From Escallonia rubra (taxonomy: Eukaryota > Streptophyta > Magnoliopsida > Escalloniales > Escalloniaceae), in assembly GCA_033065855.1 (NCBI GenBank), contig JAVXUO010000120.1, positions 20,492-84,491 of the forward strand: a stretch of DNA of 64,000 nt. Direction: 5' to 3'. The translations under genes and the position numbers were made by a program. Below the pieces are notes generated by a model. It saw nothing but the letters and a program-made list of their open reading frames with translations, was not told the DNA's origin and searched no databases. This document shows positions 1 through 12,385 of the stretch, in pieces. How positions within the stretch are numbered: position 1 is the first letter of the stretch; every line of letters begins with the position of its first letter.

Positions 1-1808
1 GTATGAAATACTTGAACTGAAGAGTTCAGTGAAATTCTGCAAAAAAGTTGCGGATCCGCTTTTTACATTCTTCTGTTCAAATTAACTTTATATCATTGTT
101 ATTTCTTTGTTTGGTCGAGATATGTGCCGCCTTTTCTTTGCTTTGGATGCCAACATTGCCTGCTTCATATCTGATTATGTATGCGTGTATGTCCACTTGC
201 TATGACCCTCAATGAGTTCCTAAAAACTATCAGAATAATTGACGACACCAATCATATTAACAACCACGATGATTCAAATTTGGGTACAAAAGATGCGTTT
301 ATCCACCTGAAGTTACTATGAAGGGCTTTGGTTTGGTTATGCAAGTGTTCCAAATTGAATTGATATCCTAACATTACAGTCACATGCTTATGCTCTGGGA
401 ATGCTGTGGACTCTGGCTCTGAGTTTCTTGTTGTGCTCTTATGACAAGAGTCGAAGTTTTTGTATTTAAGAAATGGTTAAATGCTTTGGGAATGGTGCTT
501 GGCATAGGCTTCACTGTAAAGGGCTGGAAACTTGTGGACCATAAGGACATTATGGTTTTGGTTTTTGTTAAAGGATAATATATCTGGAATGGGCTGGCCT
601 CAACTGTGGAGTATTGGCTCTACATTATGTTTTGTGCCAAATTGGTTCCCATGGGAAATGCTTGCCATTTCTCTTAACTTAAATAAATCAAGCTTACTCT
701 TGGCAATTGGTGGGGAACAAAGCACAGCATTCAACTCTCACTATCAAATTTAGCTGTAATAAATGGATTACGATCCAAAGATATGTTGATAGGTCGAGAG
801 TGCTCTTTGTAACAACCGAGAGTCCAGGACTTGGGTATTATGTAAAGAAACTGTCTCTAGACTAGTAAGAATCAAACCCAAACAACATAATTTTACGAAG
901 ATAGTGAAGGAGGGAGAGATGGAGAGGAGAGAGGGAGTAGAGGGGTTTGCAGACACAAATTGGATTTCCTATGTGTTGAAACTTTGCCTGATCCGAGATA
1001 ATGTATCCCATGACACCATTGCCCGTATAGTATATTATTTCCTGATTTGATAGAGTTTACGATGTATTTGCATACATAGTGAAGCTTAGCCATGAAGCTA
1101 ACTATTTTTTGTAAGGTATGTTGTCCTGGTGTGCTAATTCTCATTTTACTTCTAGAGAAGTCCACATATTCCTTATTCATTTCTTCCTAAGGTGTGATTG
1201 ATACCTTATTTCAAATCCCACTGTTCCTTGGAGGCTATGTACATTCCTCTTGACCATATTTTCTATAGAAGCATAAAGACCGACTCTCCATTCCTCTTGA
1301 CCATATTCTAGACTCAATTGGCTTCCTTGCAAGGATATGATCCATATTGTGGGGACTAAACACGCCCGATCCCAGATATTATTCCTGCAGACACCCTTAC
1401 TGTATAGTTATCGTAATAGTTCATGTTCAGATTGAGTTTATATCGTGTGTTTGAATATATAGTAGAGCTTGGAGGCGAAGTTAATGTATTTGAAATAGAG
1501 CATGCTACTTTGTACTGTAGTCTTGAGGAAGCTCATGTGCGACTAAAATCTTATTTCTGGGCCTTTTTTGTTTCCCCAGGTTTTTGGCAATGCCTCTCCA
1601 CCCGTCTTCTATATCTCCTGCATTTGTTGTGTCGTGTTAGTTAGTTGTTGCGAATTGTAGTCGTTGGCAATCTCTCAGGAAAACCACTTTTCCATTTGGC
1701 CTCTTCTTAGTGATCACCACCAAGATCATTAATTTGTTCTTTATGAAAAAGATATTACTTGTATATGGGCCATAAGTTCGTTCTTTCTTACAAATTTTAC
1801 TCATATAG
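1..1808 (+). other. Presumed intron or 5' region upstream of the last SUVR3 exon
   Basis: No coding exon, RNA gene or transposon terminus was recognised in these 1.8 kb. The stretch ends in a pyrimidine-containing tract and an AG at 1807-1808, directly before the SUVR3 exon, so at least its right part is intron. Short reading frames on both strands (for example around 1423-1644) have no recognisable domain and look like chance. The first exon of the gene, which should carry pre-SET and the start of SET, is not visible and must lie left of the window. If that is right, the intron is at least 1.8 kb long. Confidence 0.5.
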
Positions 1809-2197
1809 GTGAATTGTTGACTACAAAAGAAGCAAGGAGGCGGCAACAAGCTTATGATGAACTCGCATTAGGTGGTCGATTTTCTTCTGCTCTTCTAGTT
1901 GTGAGGGAGCATCTTCCATCTGGAAATATATGTATTAGGATCAACATTGATGCTACAAGAATCGGAAATGTCGCACGCTTCATTAATCACTCTTGTGATG
2001 GTGGTAATCTGTCAACAGTCCTGGTGAGAAATTCTGGATCTTTGCTCCCTCGTCTCTGCTTCTTTGCCGCTAGAGATATAGAAAAAGGTGAAGAGCTTAC
2101 TTTTAGTTACGGGGATATTAGGCTTAGGCCAAAAGGATCACCATGCTTCTGCGGTAGTGACCCATGTCTTGGAATCCTGCCTTCAGAGTATACATGA
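1809..2197 (+). CDS. SUVR3: Histone-lysine N-methyltransferase SUVR3-like, last exon (partial gene)
   Basis: This is the C-terminal exon of a SUVR3-type SET-domain methyltransferase, a nuclear enzyme that transfers methyl groups from S-adenosylmethionine to histone lysines. The exon starts after the AG at 1807-1808. Its first two bases finish a split glycine codon, giving GELLTTKEARRR, and it stops at TGA 2195-2197. About 128 residues are present. Visible SET motifs are RINIDATRIGNVARFINHSC (cofactor and pseudoknot region) and EELTFSYGD. The post-SET zinc site CFCGSDPCLG follows (CxC, four residues, C). Family members have pre-SET and the N-terminal part of SET upstream, and these are outside the window. 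The frame is clean and key residues are intact, unlike every transposon ORF nearby, so a functional host gene is likely. Other SUVR or SUVH proteins are possible, but the linker and short C-terminus fit SUVR3 best. Confidence 0.88.
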
Positions 2198-3015
2198 TTG
2201 CATTATGGTAAAGATGTAATTCTTCAGTATGAATGTTGGTTTTACACATGATTTGATCTCCATTGCAGTTTCGGTACCAATAGATCGCATCACATGCACA
2301 CCAGATTTAGTAGATTGAAGGAAAAAGAAGAGATGCAAGACGTTCCCACTGCCATAACATGAAGAGGAAAAATGTTAGTCATATAATCGTATCGCCTTTT
2401 AGTGGCAGTACAGCACTAGCAGCAGAAGCGCCCCTGCTTATAGATAGTTGCAGCAGATAATGTCTTGCGCATTCGAGAATGCTGTTCTATCACATTGTTT
2501 CTTTTGGCTTTGGACAAAAACCCTACCAATTGTAGGATTAATAACCATGTAGTCGAAGATAAGAGTACATGAAAAAGCAAAAAAACATAAGATCGCACTC
2601 CCAACTGCAAAAATACAGAAAAGAGCGGCACATGGTCAGACGTCCTTGTATAACCGAGAGTGGCCAAAGAATAACTGACTTATGGTCAAGACATCTCTAT
2701 CGATGACTACCAGCATAAAGGATTAGCGCGCCTTTGCCATAATCAAGTAACTAGCTATAAACATGGATAACAATGTTATTCATGGGGTACACAACATAAT
2801 AGAAAAATAAATGATAAACCATACACAAATTTAATACAGAGAAAGCCAAACAAATAAAACAAGAAGAGGATGCAGCAAGCACAACACCACCAGCCACTGC
2901 TAGCCAACACTGCAATGCCAATTGCCGACACCTGCCAAAGTTCCACTACCAATGCAAGGCTACGAGGCGGCATAAGGCATCAGTAAGCCCACGTGTCTCA
3001 AGGCCACCACGAATT
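2198..3015. other. 3' flank of SUVR3; no gene seen
   Basis: About 0.8 kb of AT-rich sequence holding the 3' UTR and intergenic DNA. No clear polyadenylation signal was pinned down, and no domain was found in the short reading frames. Base composition becomes CCA/CAC-rich near 2870-3010. That resembles the sequence resuming at 17559-18700, as expected if the two were contiguous before the hAT-A insertion. Confidence 0.5.
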
Positions 3016-3024
3016 TAGAGATGT

Positions 3025-3300
3025 CAAACGGGCCGGGGGCCCTCGTGCCAGTCCACTCCAGCCCGGAAAAGGCCCGGCCCGGTCCGTTGTATGAATAGTA
3101 CTAGCCCAGGTCCAAAGGGACTGGACTAGAGCTAGGCTGCCATTTTCTCCAAAAGTGGTCCGGCCCGGCCTAGCTCTCGAAAAGCCTAAATCCGGCCCGA
3201 CCCTTAAAAAGCCCAGATATGGTCCAAAATTCGGTCCTTGTCCGGCCCGTTTGAGACTCGAAACTAGCCCGGTCCAAGCCCGATTCAGGCCCGGCCCTAA
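3025..3300. repeat. GGCCCGG-rich subterminal region of hAT-A, left
   Basis: Degenerate direct and inverted copies of GGCCCGG and GGGCCGG follow the left terminus and end near a C homopolymer at 3368-3386. The equivalent block is present in hAT-B (51240-51460) and hAT-D (62993-63235). The reading frames across it (2998-3309 minus, 3155-3406 plus) reflect this composition and are not genes. Confidence 0.7.
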
Positions 3301-3759
3301 AAAATTCAAAATTTCAAAAACTTCAGATTCCCCCCGTCAGTTATATTTTCTTAAAGGTCCACTTGTACCCCCCCCCCCCCCCCCCCACACCCCCATGGCT
3401 ATATAACGGCTAGGTTGGAGGGTATTTTCGTCCAACCATATTTTAACAACTCTTTTAAGCACTTTTACATATTTACCCTCTTAACAACTATAAACGACTA
3501 GTTTTCAGGGTTTTATTTTTTGTGAACTTTGAAAAATCTATACATTCATCCCATCTTATTCACATTTTTCATACTAATCTTCTCACTCTCTCTTATCTAA
3601 ATTTTACAATTTTTTTCACTATTCTTATTTGTTATTAAGTACTAGCCCTCTCAAATTTTTAATAACAAGTATTCTTTAATTATTTAGTACTTTGTTTTTC
3701 ATTTAGTTACTCTTACTAGTTTTATTTTTCATTATTCTCAAACAATTTTAGTCTAAAAT

Positions 3760-5850
3760 ATGTCTTCCTCATATTAGCAAAATCACGTAGCCAAAAACAT
3801 CCACCACTACCACAAGTACCACAATTTCAAGATCAACCACCAGTGGATATAAATACCCAAAATTTTATTGAGTTTAACTAAAACATTTTCGATTTTGAAT
3901 ATACACATTCACAAGATTACTAGTATCTTTCTTCTAGGCCGCCAGAAGTCCAAAAGGCGAAAAAAAATAATCAAGGCTAAGTGTCATTTTGACCAAATTA
4001 TAGTTGATGGCGTTCAAAAAGCACAATGAAAGTATTGTGCAAATTATCTTCATGTGATAGTAGTAATTTACATCTTAATAGGCATTTCCCAACATGCGCA
4101 CCCAATCAAGGTCATGTCGGTTCTAGCAAAACGCAATTATCTTTTGACAGTAAGTTTTATTTATAACCAGCAAGACCAAAGCGACGGTCTTGCTGAATTT
4201 ATTGTTCACGATGAATAAGCTTTTAAATTTGCTGATAATGATAAGTACTCTAGATAAATAAATAATTACGTACAACCTTTGTATAAAAAGGTTAATAGAA
4301 ACACAACTAAGTCTAATACACTTAGACAATATAATGCTGCTAAAGAACACTCGATTGATTATTTTGATAAATTTGATGGTAGAGCTAGTCTTACGTCTGA
4401 TGTTTAGAAATCTTATTTTACTCTGGTTAATTATGCTTGTGTGACGGCACATTGGATTGATTCTGATTGGGTCATGGACATGAGAATCATTGCTTTTGAA
4501 CTCTTTTCCCTGTCTGCATGATGCACTACAAGTTGCTGATATTATACGCCCAGTATGCAACACGTTTAAATTAACAGACAAGATAATGAGTGTCAGTTTT
4601 GATAATGCTTTTAATAATATAGCCGCTATTCAAGTTTACAGACGAACCTTAAACCTATATTAGATTGTAAAATTTTTCACGTTAAATGTGTTTGCCATTT
4701 AATTAATTTAATCATTCAAGATGGTTTAGTTAATGCAGGAGATATTCTTCACAAACTGAGGGGTATGGCGGCATTTATTAATTATTCGGGTCTGAGAATA
4801 TAAGAACTTAAAGCTTTATGTGCTCAATTAAGTTTGCCTAGTAGGAGATGATTTATAGATGTCGTGCATAGGTAGAACTCCATATATAAAATGCTTCTAT
4901 ATGTTATGTTATACTGACAAGTGTATATTCACTGCCTAGTAACCATGTTCTCACAAGGCTTGCCAACTCCCGACGAATGACAATTAGCTGCACACCTAGT
5001 TGGATTTTTGGAGGTATTTTATACGTCTAGCATTCTATTGTCTGGTATGCACTATCCCACGTCCCCTATCGTTGTACTAGAAATTCTAAAAATTGCTAAC
5101 ATTTTAGAAAAATGAAGATATAGAGAAGCCTTTCATGATATCGTAAAATAGATGGACATTAAATTTAATAAATATTGGAAGGAATGATCTATTATTTTTG
5201 TTATCACGACTACTTTGGATTCTACGTTCAAGTTGCATGGTATACATGTCTCAATATTAAAAATATGTGAAAAATGTGCTACCCGGCAACTGAGACAACC
5301 GAGCTTGAAAAGAGTGTGAATAAGTTATTTCAAGATCTTTATAACTTATATCAAAATTGCGTTGACATGCGCAGGCGAGCTACATCATCGAGCGGTCAAG
5401 TATATTATGAGTCATTTCTTAGGGGCATTGAACATGCAGTGGCAAAACAAGCAATAGCAAAAGTTACTTCTACATGTTCGTCTTCTTTTTCCTCTTTTAA
5501 TGAAATTGGTTTATATGCAAATACTGATCATTATTCTTCATTGTCAATGGATGAGCACGTGAATTTTGATTTGTTAACTTTTTGGAAACAAGATGGAAAA
5601 ATTTATCTAACTTTATCTCAAATTGCCCAGGATGTACTACCAGTGCAAGCCTACATGGTCGCTTCAGAGCCTTGTTTTCTAGCGAGTGGGAGGGTATTAG
5701 ATGACAGGAGGAATCATCTTAACCCCGAGTCACTCGAGTTATGTATATGTTGGAAGGATCATTTTGATGCAAAATAGCAGGAGCAAGACAAACCACAAGG
5801 CGATAGGTAGACCAACAATTCGAGCGTTGATGATCTTCCAGATGGTTAGG
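3760..5850 (+). pseudogene. hAT transposase pseudogene (copy A)
   Basis: This is the decayed transposase of hAT-A, collinear with the better preserved copy in hAT-B. The start ATG at 3760 is equivalent to that of copies B and D. A degenerate BED zinc-finger segment lies near 3980-4060, where one cysteine codon region now holds a stop. Many stops and frameshifts follow, including a TGA at about 4978-4980, near the site of the stop in copy B. The C-terminal third is still open at 5274-5777 (167 codons). It carries the hAT dimerisation region, with motifs such as NFDLLTFWKQ and ASGRVLDDRRNHLNPESLEL. The catalytic region is broken beyond function. Its decay relative to copy B indicates an older insertion. 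Confidence 0.85.
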
Positions 5851-6011
5851 TAGTTTCCTTTCTTTTCCTTTTCTCAACTTTTTAGAATACATGTTTTCTC
5901 AAAATATAGTTTAGATTTTCGCCGTGGATTATTTTCAAACAATTTAAAGTAAACAATGCACATGAGAATGTGGCTATTTATAAGAAAAATAGATATTTTC
6001 TCACTTTTTTT

Positions 6012-6103
<92 letters not shown>

Positions 6104-6180
6104 GAGCTGATCCGTTGATAGCGCTAGTAAAATAGGAGATTTTGCTAGCTCGATCTGGCCGTTCATCCTGAAGGGATGGA
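5851..6180. other. hAT-A 3' noncoding segment with GT/TA microsatellite
   Basis: Noncoding tail of hAT-A after the transposase. It contains a pure (GT)n tract at about 6014-6062 followed by (TA)n to about 6101. A short inverted repeat around 6155-6186 (GGCCGTTCATCC paired with GGATGGACGGCC) sits at the junction with the MULE. It may be part of the MULE terminus or of the target. Confidence 0.6.
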
Positions 6181-6370
6181 CGGCCCATATCGTTTTTTTT
6201 TCAAAAGATGTTAGACGTCCGCGACACTGTCTCGCGGACAGGATTTTTTACCATATTGCCCCTCCTAGCTCGTCTGCTACACAGTGTAGCGGACAACTGA
6301 CAGGCAACTGACAACCGTCAGTCAAAAAGTTGTCCGCTACAGTGTGTAGCGGACAACTTTTTCACTGACG
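6181..6370. repeat. MULE left terminal inverted repeat
   Basis: Pairs with 17085-17272 in inverted orientation with many substitutions. It contains three copies of the element's palindrome (arms GTCCGCTACAC and GTGTAGCGGAC, variants included) at about 6212, 6272 and 6330. Three more follow at about 6451, 6503 and 6537, just inside the repeat. Confidence 0.75.
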
Positions 6371-7425
6371 GTGGTCATGTCATCTACATCCCCCTGACAG
6401 TTGTCACATCAGTCCTGTCTCCCCACGACTGTTACTTTATCTTATCTCACCGTCCGCTACACAGTGTAGCGGACGTGCTTTAAATAAATAGTAAATAAAT
6501 TATGTCCGCTACACTCTGTAGCGGACGGACTTTACTGTCCGCTATACTATGTAGCGGATGGAACATATAAATACACATAAACCTAACTTTGAAACTCTTA
6601 TTCATTCTTTCTTCTCACAAATTTTCCCAGCAGCGTTGGCTAGCAGATCTGTGCAATTTCTTCCCAAGAAGTCCTTTAATCGTCTAATTAATCATGTAAG
6701 TTCACAAAACCAATCCTTTATTTGTTCATAATCTAAAGTTCTGATGAGTATTGCGTTTTATGCACGGTTTTGATTATGTATTGATGATGTGCTAGCGTTG
6801 TCAATTTATATAAACATATAAATTGCGTATTATTTTTTCATGTGCTAGTGTTCGTAAAATCTGATTCCGTGTATGTGTGTGTGTGTGTGTGTATATATAT
6901 GCTGCCATGCTAGCGTTGTATGTATTATGCATGTGCTTTGCTTATATGCATTGTGCGAGCGTTTGATAAAAGCTTTCGTTTTTTCATCATTTCAGTTGCA
7001 AAAAATGGATTTTAACCCTGGACTAGAAGATCCCTCCGTATTATACGACGAAGCAAACCATATCAGTACGCTCATATGGGATGGTGAAGTAAGATACTTA
7101 TTTTATCAACTTTTTTATTCTCACGAACATTGTACAGCGATAGCTTTGCTTAAATTGTATTTATTTATTCGTAGGAAAGAGCACTTCTCAACACAGTAGA
7201 GGTATCCGATAATTTCAAATTGTGGAAATTGAACAAATACCAGAAAAGATTATTGCGTGGAATTGGGTTTGGGATTTTTACGCATGGGCAGATCTTTTAA
7301 TACCTTGACCGGCACTTAATAGGTGCCCTTGTTGAAAGGTGGAGAAGTGAAACGAATACGTTTCACTTCCCGCTCGGAGAGATGACAATTACCCTAGAAG
7401 ATGTAGTGTTCATCTTAGGGTTACC

Positions 7426-9707
7426 TGTCACACCCCTCGGAAGGGGCGCAACGCTAAACATGGCTGGTTAACACATATACCTCAAGGACAAACAGAGCTT
7501 TACTACAACCTCAAAAGAAACAACGGAAGCATACTTAAACGTTGCAGTCGTCCATAAGTGGAAAGGCTGAACATAACATTATATTACAGACTACATCTCT
7601 TCTATACAAGTACTACACTCCAAAATAAAATAAGAACAACTAAACGTTGCTCACCCAGCGTAATACTCTTGAGTCTCCCCGAGGTAATCCTCTTCGTCCC
7701 TTGGCAAATACTCCGACTCCGAACCTAGAAAAAAAAGTACCGAGAATGGGTCAGCCTAATGACTCAGTAGGGTATCCGGTGCTTTTAAGTCCAAACATGA
7801 CTTGATCGTATTATGTATAGTTAGTATGAACATGCAAGTCACTTGAACAGATGATACCTACGTACTTAAGAATAATTTAACATATCGAGTAACGCATGCA
7901 AGCATCTGCTCACACTTGCCTTCAAAGGAAATGAGAATAGCATATCGAGCAAGATTTGAAATCTTGTAGCACATATACGAGAATGACAAGCAAGACCTAA
8001 ATATTAACTTGATCTCGCCAAGAATAACCAAACAGTACAAAAAAGTTCAAGACAAATATAAGCCAAGTACGAGAATATCAATATGCAAATATGCCCCTCA
8101 TGCATGAGCCAACCTTCCTTGAGTGCGAGAGACTTTTCGTATCGCAACCAACTGATGTAACGGGTTCGATAGAAGAAGTCCAACGTCATCACAGGCACGC
8201 CAATAATTCCTTTCGAGAATTAGTACGCATAGCTAGTGCGCACTATCAAGAGATGAACGAGAACGAGAACCCTGGCCGGATAACTTCCAACCCCGGCAAA
8301 TAACACCCTCAACTCACTTTTTTCCTCCTCCTTCTCGTGATATGCATAATCATGTACATACGTCAACATGAATGTCATCAAGTACCTCAAAAGAGATTTA
8401 ATCCCATGTCGAGTCATATTTACCGTATTATCAACAATACATGCCAAACATGTAACCTAATCTGCCCAGTATTTCAAATGGCAGCAGGAGTAGTCTGTAC
8501 TCCGAAAATCATAACAATTTAATTACAAGGCTTCTACAGTCAAACTATATATTTATGAAAACTAGACTTAAAGAGATACATCCCAGTATTTTACTTGACA
8601 CGAAAATATTGTTTTAAGATCATATTAAGCCCTTTAAAAAGACAAACTTCAGAATCTGCCTAGCAACAGTTTCACAAGATAGGTTCCAAGCCACGAATTT
8701 TAAACCATAGCAATAGTACTTGAAATAATATGAAATTTGGTATGTATACTCTATACATGTACTAGTGTAACATATAAAATAACCAAGTCCATATCTTAAC
8801 TAAAAGTATACATTTACAAGCATCAAAAGTACTCTAATTCCATGACTGTACAGTTTCACAGAATAGGTTTCAATCCACGAATTTTAAACCATAGTAATAG
8901 TACTTTAAATAATCTGGAATTTGATATGTATACTCTCTACATGTACTAGTATAACATATAAAATAACCAGGTCCATATATCAACTAAAAGTATACCTTTC
9001 TAAGCACCAAAAAGTACCCTAATTCCATGACTGTTTTGTAGTTTTCAGCATACATGAAGACACATCTCCTTGAATCATTTCAGGCAAATATGTATAAATA
9101 TTTTACTACTACTCATAATAATTCTCATACATGTTTTGAAAACATAAAGAAAACACAAGATAACCTACCAAGAAAATTAAGCTCAAGCCAATAGGAGAAA
9201 GTTGATGCAAATCCCCCTCCTTTACTCTTCCTTTTCTTCTTCTCTTCTTCCTTTCTCTCTTTTCTTTTCTTCCTTCTTCTTTCTCTCTTTTCTTTTCCCA
9301 CTCTTTCCCTTCTCTTTGTTTCTATTTTTGGCCGAAACTAGGTCTTGCAACCCCACCTTCTCTTTTGTTTCTAAGTTATCCACTTAAGCTTCTTTCCATT
9401 TTTTTATTAGTTTCTTTTGATTACTCACCACCAAACATAGGTGGCACACCAAAATGCTATTAATCCCACACCCCTTCACGTGACCCCTTATAGCTAACTT
9501 AGGGTATTTTGAAATTGACCCCAAAGCTTTGCATAATTACTTTTTAACCCTAAAATTTTACATAATTACATTTTGGACCCACAACTTAATTTTAATATTT
9601 ATTTTATGTAGACAAGTAATATAAAACAATCATAATATTTTAATCAAATTTAAATATGTTTAAACTTAATAAAATGATTAGAAGTTAATTAAGATCGGGT
9701 CTTCACA
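7426..9707. mobile_element. Solo LTR (2282 bp) inserted in the PMD domain
   Basis: It begins TGTCACACCCC and ends GGTCTTCACA (TG...CA). It is flanked by the exact 5-bp duplication TTACC (7421-7425 and 9708-9712). Removing it and one TTACC copy restores an uninterrupted PMD reading frame (LGLPVTGRPV), which confirms the boundaries. There is no coding capacity inside, so this is a solo LTR left by recombination of a gypsy-type retrotransposon. A pyrimidine-rich stretch lies at 9213-9310 and an internal tandem duplication at 8667-9034. Orientation cannot be fixed without internal sequence. Confidence 0.88.
8667..9034. repeat. 184-bp tandem duplication inside the solo LTR
   Basis: Two adjacent copies start with CAGTTTCACA at 8667 and 8851 and end at CATGACTGT. 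They are about 90% identical by eye, including the shared block CCACGAATTTTAAACCATAG. Confidence 0.85.
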
Positions 9708-11727
9708 TTACCGGTGACTGGTCGGCCGGTAATAGCTCCTCCGTCGGAAGCAACGAATAAGAGAACCGCTAGGAACTTTCTTTACTTCGATACCCCAGGA
9801 TCAATTTAGCACTGGTGGTATCAAGTTGAAGTGGTTGCTAGATACCTACAAGGTTCTGCCGGATAACTACACGGATCAGATGCTTGTGCTGTACACACAA
9901 GCTTTCCTCTTATGGGTGATGGGGGCAATTCTATTCCCAATGACATCGAAGAATACGGTCAGCGTCAAATATTTACCGTTGTTGGGTAACCTGCTAGAGG
10001 TTGGGGATTATTCTTGGGGTGCAGCAACTCTTGCGTACCTGTACCGAGCATTGCATAAGGCAACGAGGCCCGACTCCAAGGCTATATGTGCATGCCTCTC
10101 GCTGTTGCAAGTATATTATATAAATCTTGATTACGTTATCGATTTTTTTTTATTAGTCGGTTGACAATAAATTTTGACGTTCCGGTAATATAATTTGTCT
10201 TTGTCCTCAGGTGTGGTCTTATGAACACTTTGCTCCCGGCGCACCCAAGCGTAGGGACGGAACCGATTATGTGTGGCCTCGGTTGTGTGCTTGGGAGTAT
10301 AGCCTGAAAGAGAGCCACTACCTGAGGAGAAACGATCCCCATCACAACATTACCTACTATCGAGTCGAGTTTGACTCGTTATCTCTGGGCTAAATGCGTT
10401 GGGCACCGTACAGACGTCTGGCGCGACGGGTGGGAGAGTCGTTCGTCTTCACGCTCTCCGGGTTACAGTGCACACCTGACACCCCTAATCCACTTCGAGG
10501 TTACAGAGTGGCAGCTCCCAGACCGAGTAATGCGCCATTTTGATTGCCTGTAGGGGTTCCCAGCCGATGCCCCAGATATGAGGGTTAACAGGAACCTACC
10601 GGGTGTCGGACGGTTTGACAAGGCGAATGCGCACGAATTGTGCGCTGTCGAAATAGAGGTTTGGAGTTCTTGCCAGGACACACTGGCGGCCATTGTGTCG
10701 GAGCCTGACCCCGTGACCAACACCGAACAATACAATGAGTGGTACTACCGCATTACCCGGAGGAGAGTAGCCCCAGTAAGATTTGAAAGCGGGGAGAAGT
10801 ACCACCCTAGGGGTCAGATCGATGAGCGTATGGCATACGATCGGGTAAGTTGCCCAACAAGTGCTTTTAATTGAATTTGATGATTTTAAGTTGGTGTTTG
10901 AAGTTACTTCTTTATTATCTCTTTGGGGATGTAGGTTAATGTCTCGTTCGCCTTCTTCCAGAAGTTGAGCGAGCGGAAGGATTTAGTGGATGCAATGGGC
11001 GAGGAGCTTTGCCAACAGGCTGATGTGTTGGCGTTTGGCTGTGGGAATCAAGCATCGGGTCAGCCTTCGGGCGTCAGCCCAGGAATGGGTTATCCAAGGT
11101 GGCAGCCCCCTTATGTGAGTGAGGGATACGGTGATCCCTCGGGACAGACTTCGGGAGTGAGCCAGGGATACGGTGGTCCCTCTGTACTGAGAATGGGTGG
11201 TGATTGAGGACCGCCAAGAACCATGGGACAGGCTCAAGCGCCGTGGGAAGAGTACAGTGTGCCCTCGTTCTCTTTGCTTCCGGACTCGGAACCCCAACCC
11301 CTCTCTCAGAGTCAAGTCATGCAGGACTGGGGTTTCAGAAACATCAGTCTATCCAAGACACTGCCCATTGTCCCATGGGCGGGACCATCTGTTGCCCCTG
11401 GAGGGCAATATCCCCACGTCGACCCCCCCGAAGGAGGGCAATATCCCCCGGTCGACCCCCGAGGGCAATATTGCAAAGGGCATCCATTGAAGCCCCTAAA
11501 GCCGCATAAATGCCAACTAATCCGAGAGCGTTATTTTAGTGGGGCCCCCCGAGACAAAGCGTCGTATAGTGTGGATCACCCTAATGGGTTGGATTACTGT
11601 TGCTCGTGGGGAGAAATGGCCTCGTTGGCTTCGGGGGGATTGGTTAGACAATGGTGTTATCTCGACCTACGTGGAGATTCTGAAGCAAAAGGGTTGAGAG
11701 CAACCAAACGAGCATCCGCACATTTTT

Positions 11728-12385
11728 ATGGTTGATGCTTTTTTTCATAGCCTCATAGTATCTGAATGGTGTGAGTGGGTCGATCTAAGGGGGAAGAAAA
11801 AATTGAGCGAATGGAGACCGTCCGCTAAACTACGAGCGTATCTTACTAGGGATAGTCCAGTGAGCGCAAGGGTTACCTACGTGTTTCTAATCCCATTTTT
11901 AATGGAAAGCCACTGGTACTTGGTTTGCTATGAACCAACACATAAAATCATATCAGTCATCGACAGTCTCCACGACGATACCATCAAGATGATTGTGTTG
12001 CAGATGTACAAAGCCCAGTTGGATGCTATGGTAATCTTACGATTGTTGTTTAATACTTATTGTAACTTGCCAATTGTAAATGTTAACTGTTGTCTTACGC
12101 CATTTTCTATTTCTCGCAGAATCTATTTTGTGCCATGGTCCACTCCAATTCCGATTGAAGAAGACGAGGCCCAAGCAACATTGTACTTCGGACTGCGGCG
12201 TCTTCGTCTGCATGTACATTGATTACATTTGTCGGTCTGAGAGCCTCAAGACGACCGTCTGGAGTGAAGAATGCGTAGAAAGCTTTAGATATAGGATAGC
12301 TTGGCAAATTATGAAAGGCCGGCCTAGAGCGGTTAGGTTTATTAAAAATCCGTCTAACGATGAGAATCCGGCTCAAGATGAGTGA
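11728..12385 (+). CDS. ULP1 (C48) cysteine-protease domain of the MULE cargo gene
   Basis: This is the C-terminal catalytic part of the PMD-ULP1 gene, in two exons around a GT-AG intron at 12031-12119. The expected catalytic residues can be read: His in ESHWYLVCYE, Asp in ISVIDSLHD, and Gln and Cys in KQHCTSDCGVFVCMY. A Trp after the His is typical. The final exon runs to TGA 12383-12385 with SRSESLK-type C-terminal sequence (CMYIDYICRSESLKT). Exon 1 ends in phase 0, but the exon carrying DCGVF needs two bases to complete its first codon. Either the true splice sites differ or there is a one-base frameshift. Related proteases occur in KAONASHI-type (KI) MULEs of plants. Activity cannot be judged from sequence. 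Confidence 0.75.

Larger units (their letters stand above)
7005..12385 (+). pseudogene. Plant mobile domain (PMD) - ULP1 protease cargo gene of the MULE
   Basis: This is a multi-exon gene carried by the MULE. Exon 1 (7005-7088, 28 codons from ATG 7005) and exon 2 (from 7175) are joined at a GT-AG intron in phase 0. Exon 2 enters a plant mobile domain with IGALVERWRSETNTFHFP and EDVVFILGLPV. The solo LTR 7426-9707 then interrupts it, and the frame resumes at 9713. Further PMD blocks are YSWGAATLAYLYRALHKAT, the YEHFAPGAP exon from 10211 and HFEVTEWQLPDRVMRHF. Introns lie at 10111-10210, 10845-10934 and 12031-12119. A Gly/Pro/Ser-rich linker (about 10990-11480) leads to a C-terminal ULP1/C48 protease. 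Lesions: an in-frame TAA at 7298-7300, a frame change near 9809, another between about 10410 and 10480, and broken frames in the linker. ULP1 enzymes cleave SUMO-like conjugates. The role in the element is unknown. Confidence 0.75.

Noticed and set aside
532..753. 73-codon frame upstream of SUVR3
   Set aside because: No similarity to SET, pre-SET or any domain. It lies in presumed intron.
1423..1644. 73-codon frame upstream of the SUVR3 exon
   Set aside because: No recognisable domain and no splice signals linking it to 1809. It is treated as chance.
4123..4581. 152-codon minus-strand frame
   Set aside because: It is antisense to the hAT-A transposase remnant. The equivalent antisense frame in hAT-B (49671-50036) mirrors it, so it is a shadow.
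5874..6188. Frames with YIYIYI and HTHTHT
   Set aside because: Translation of the (TA)n and (GT)n microsatellite.
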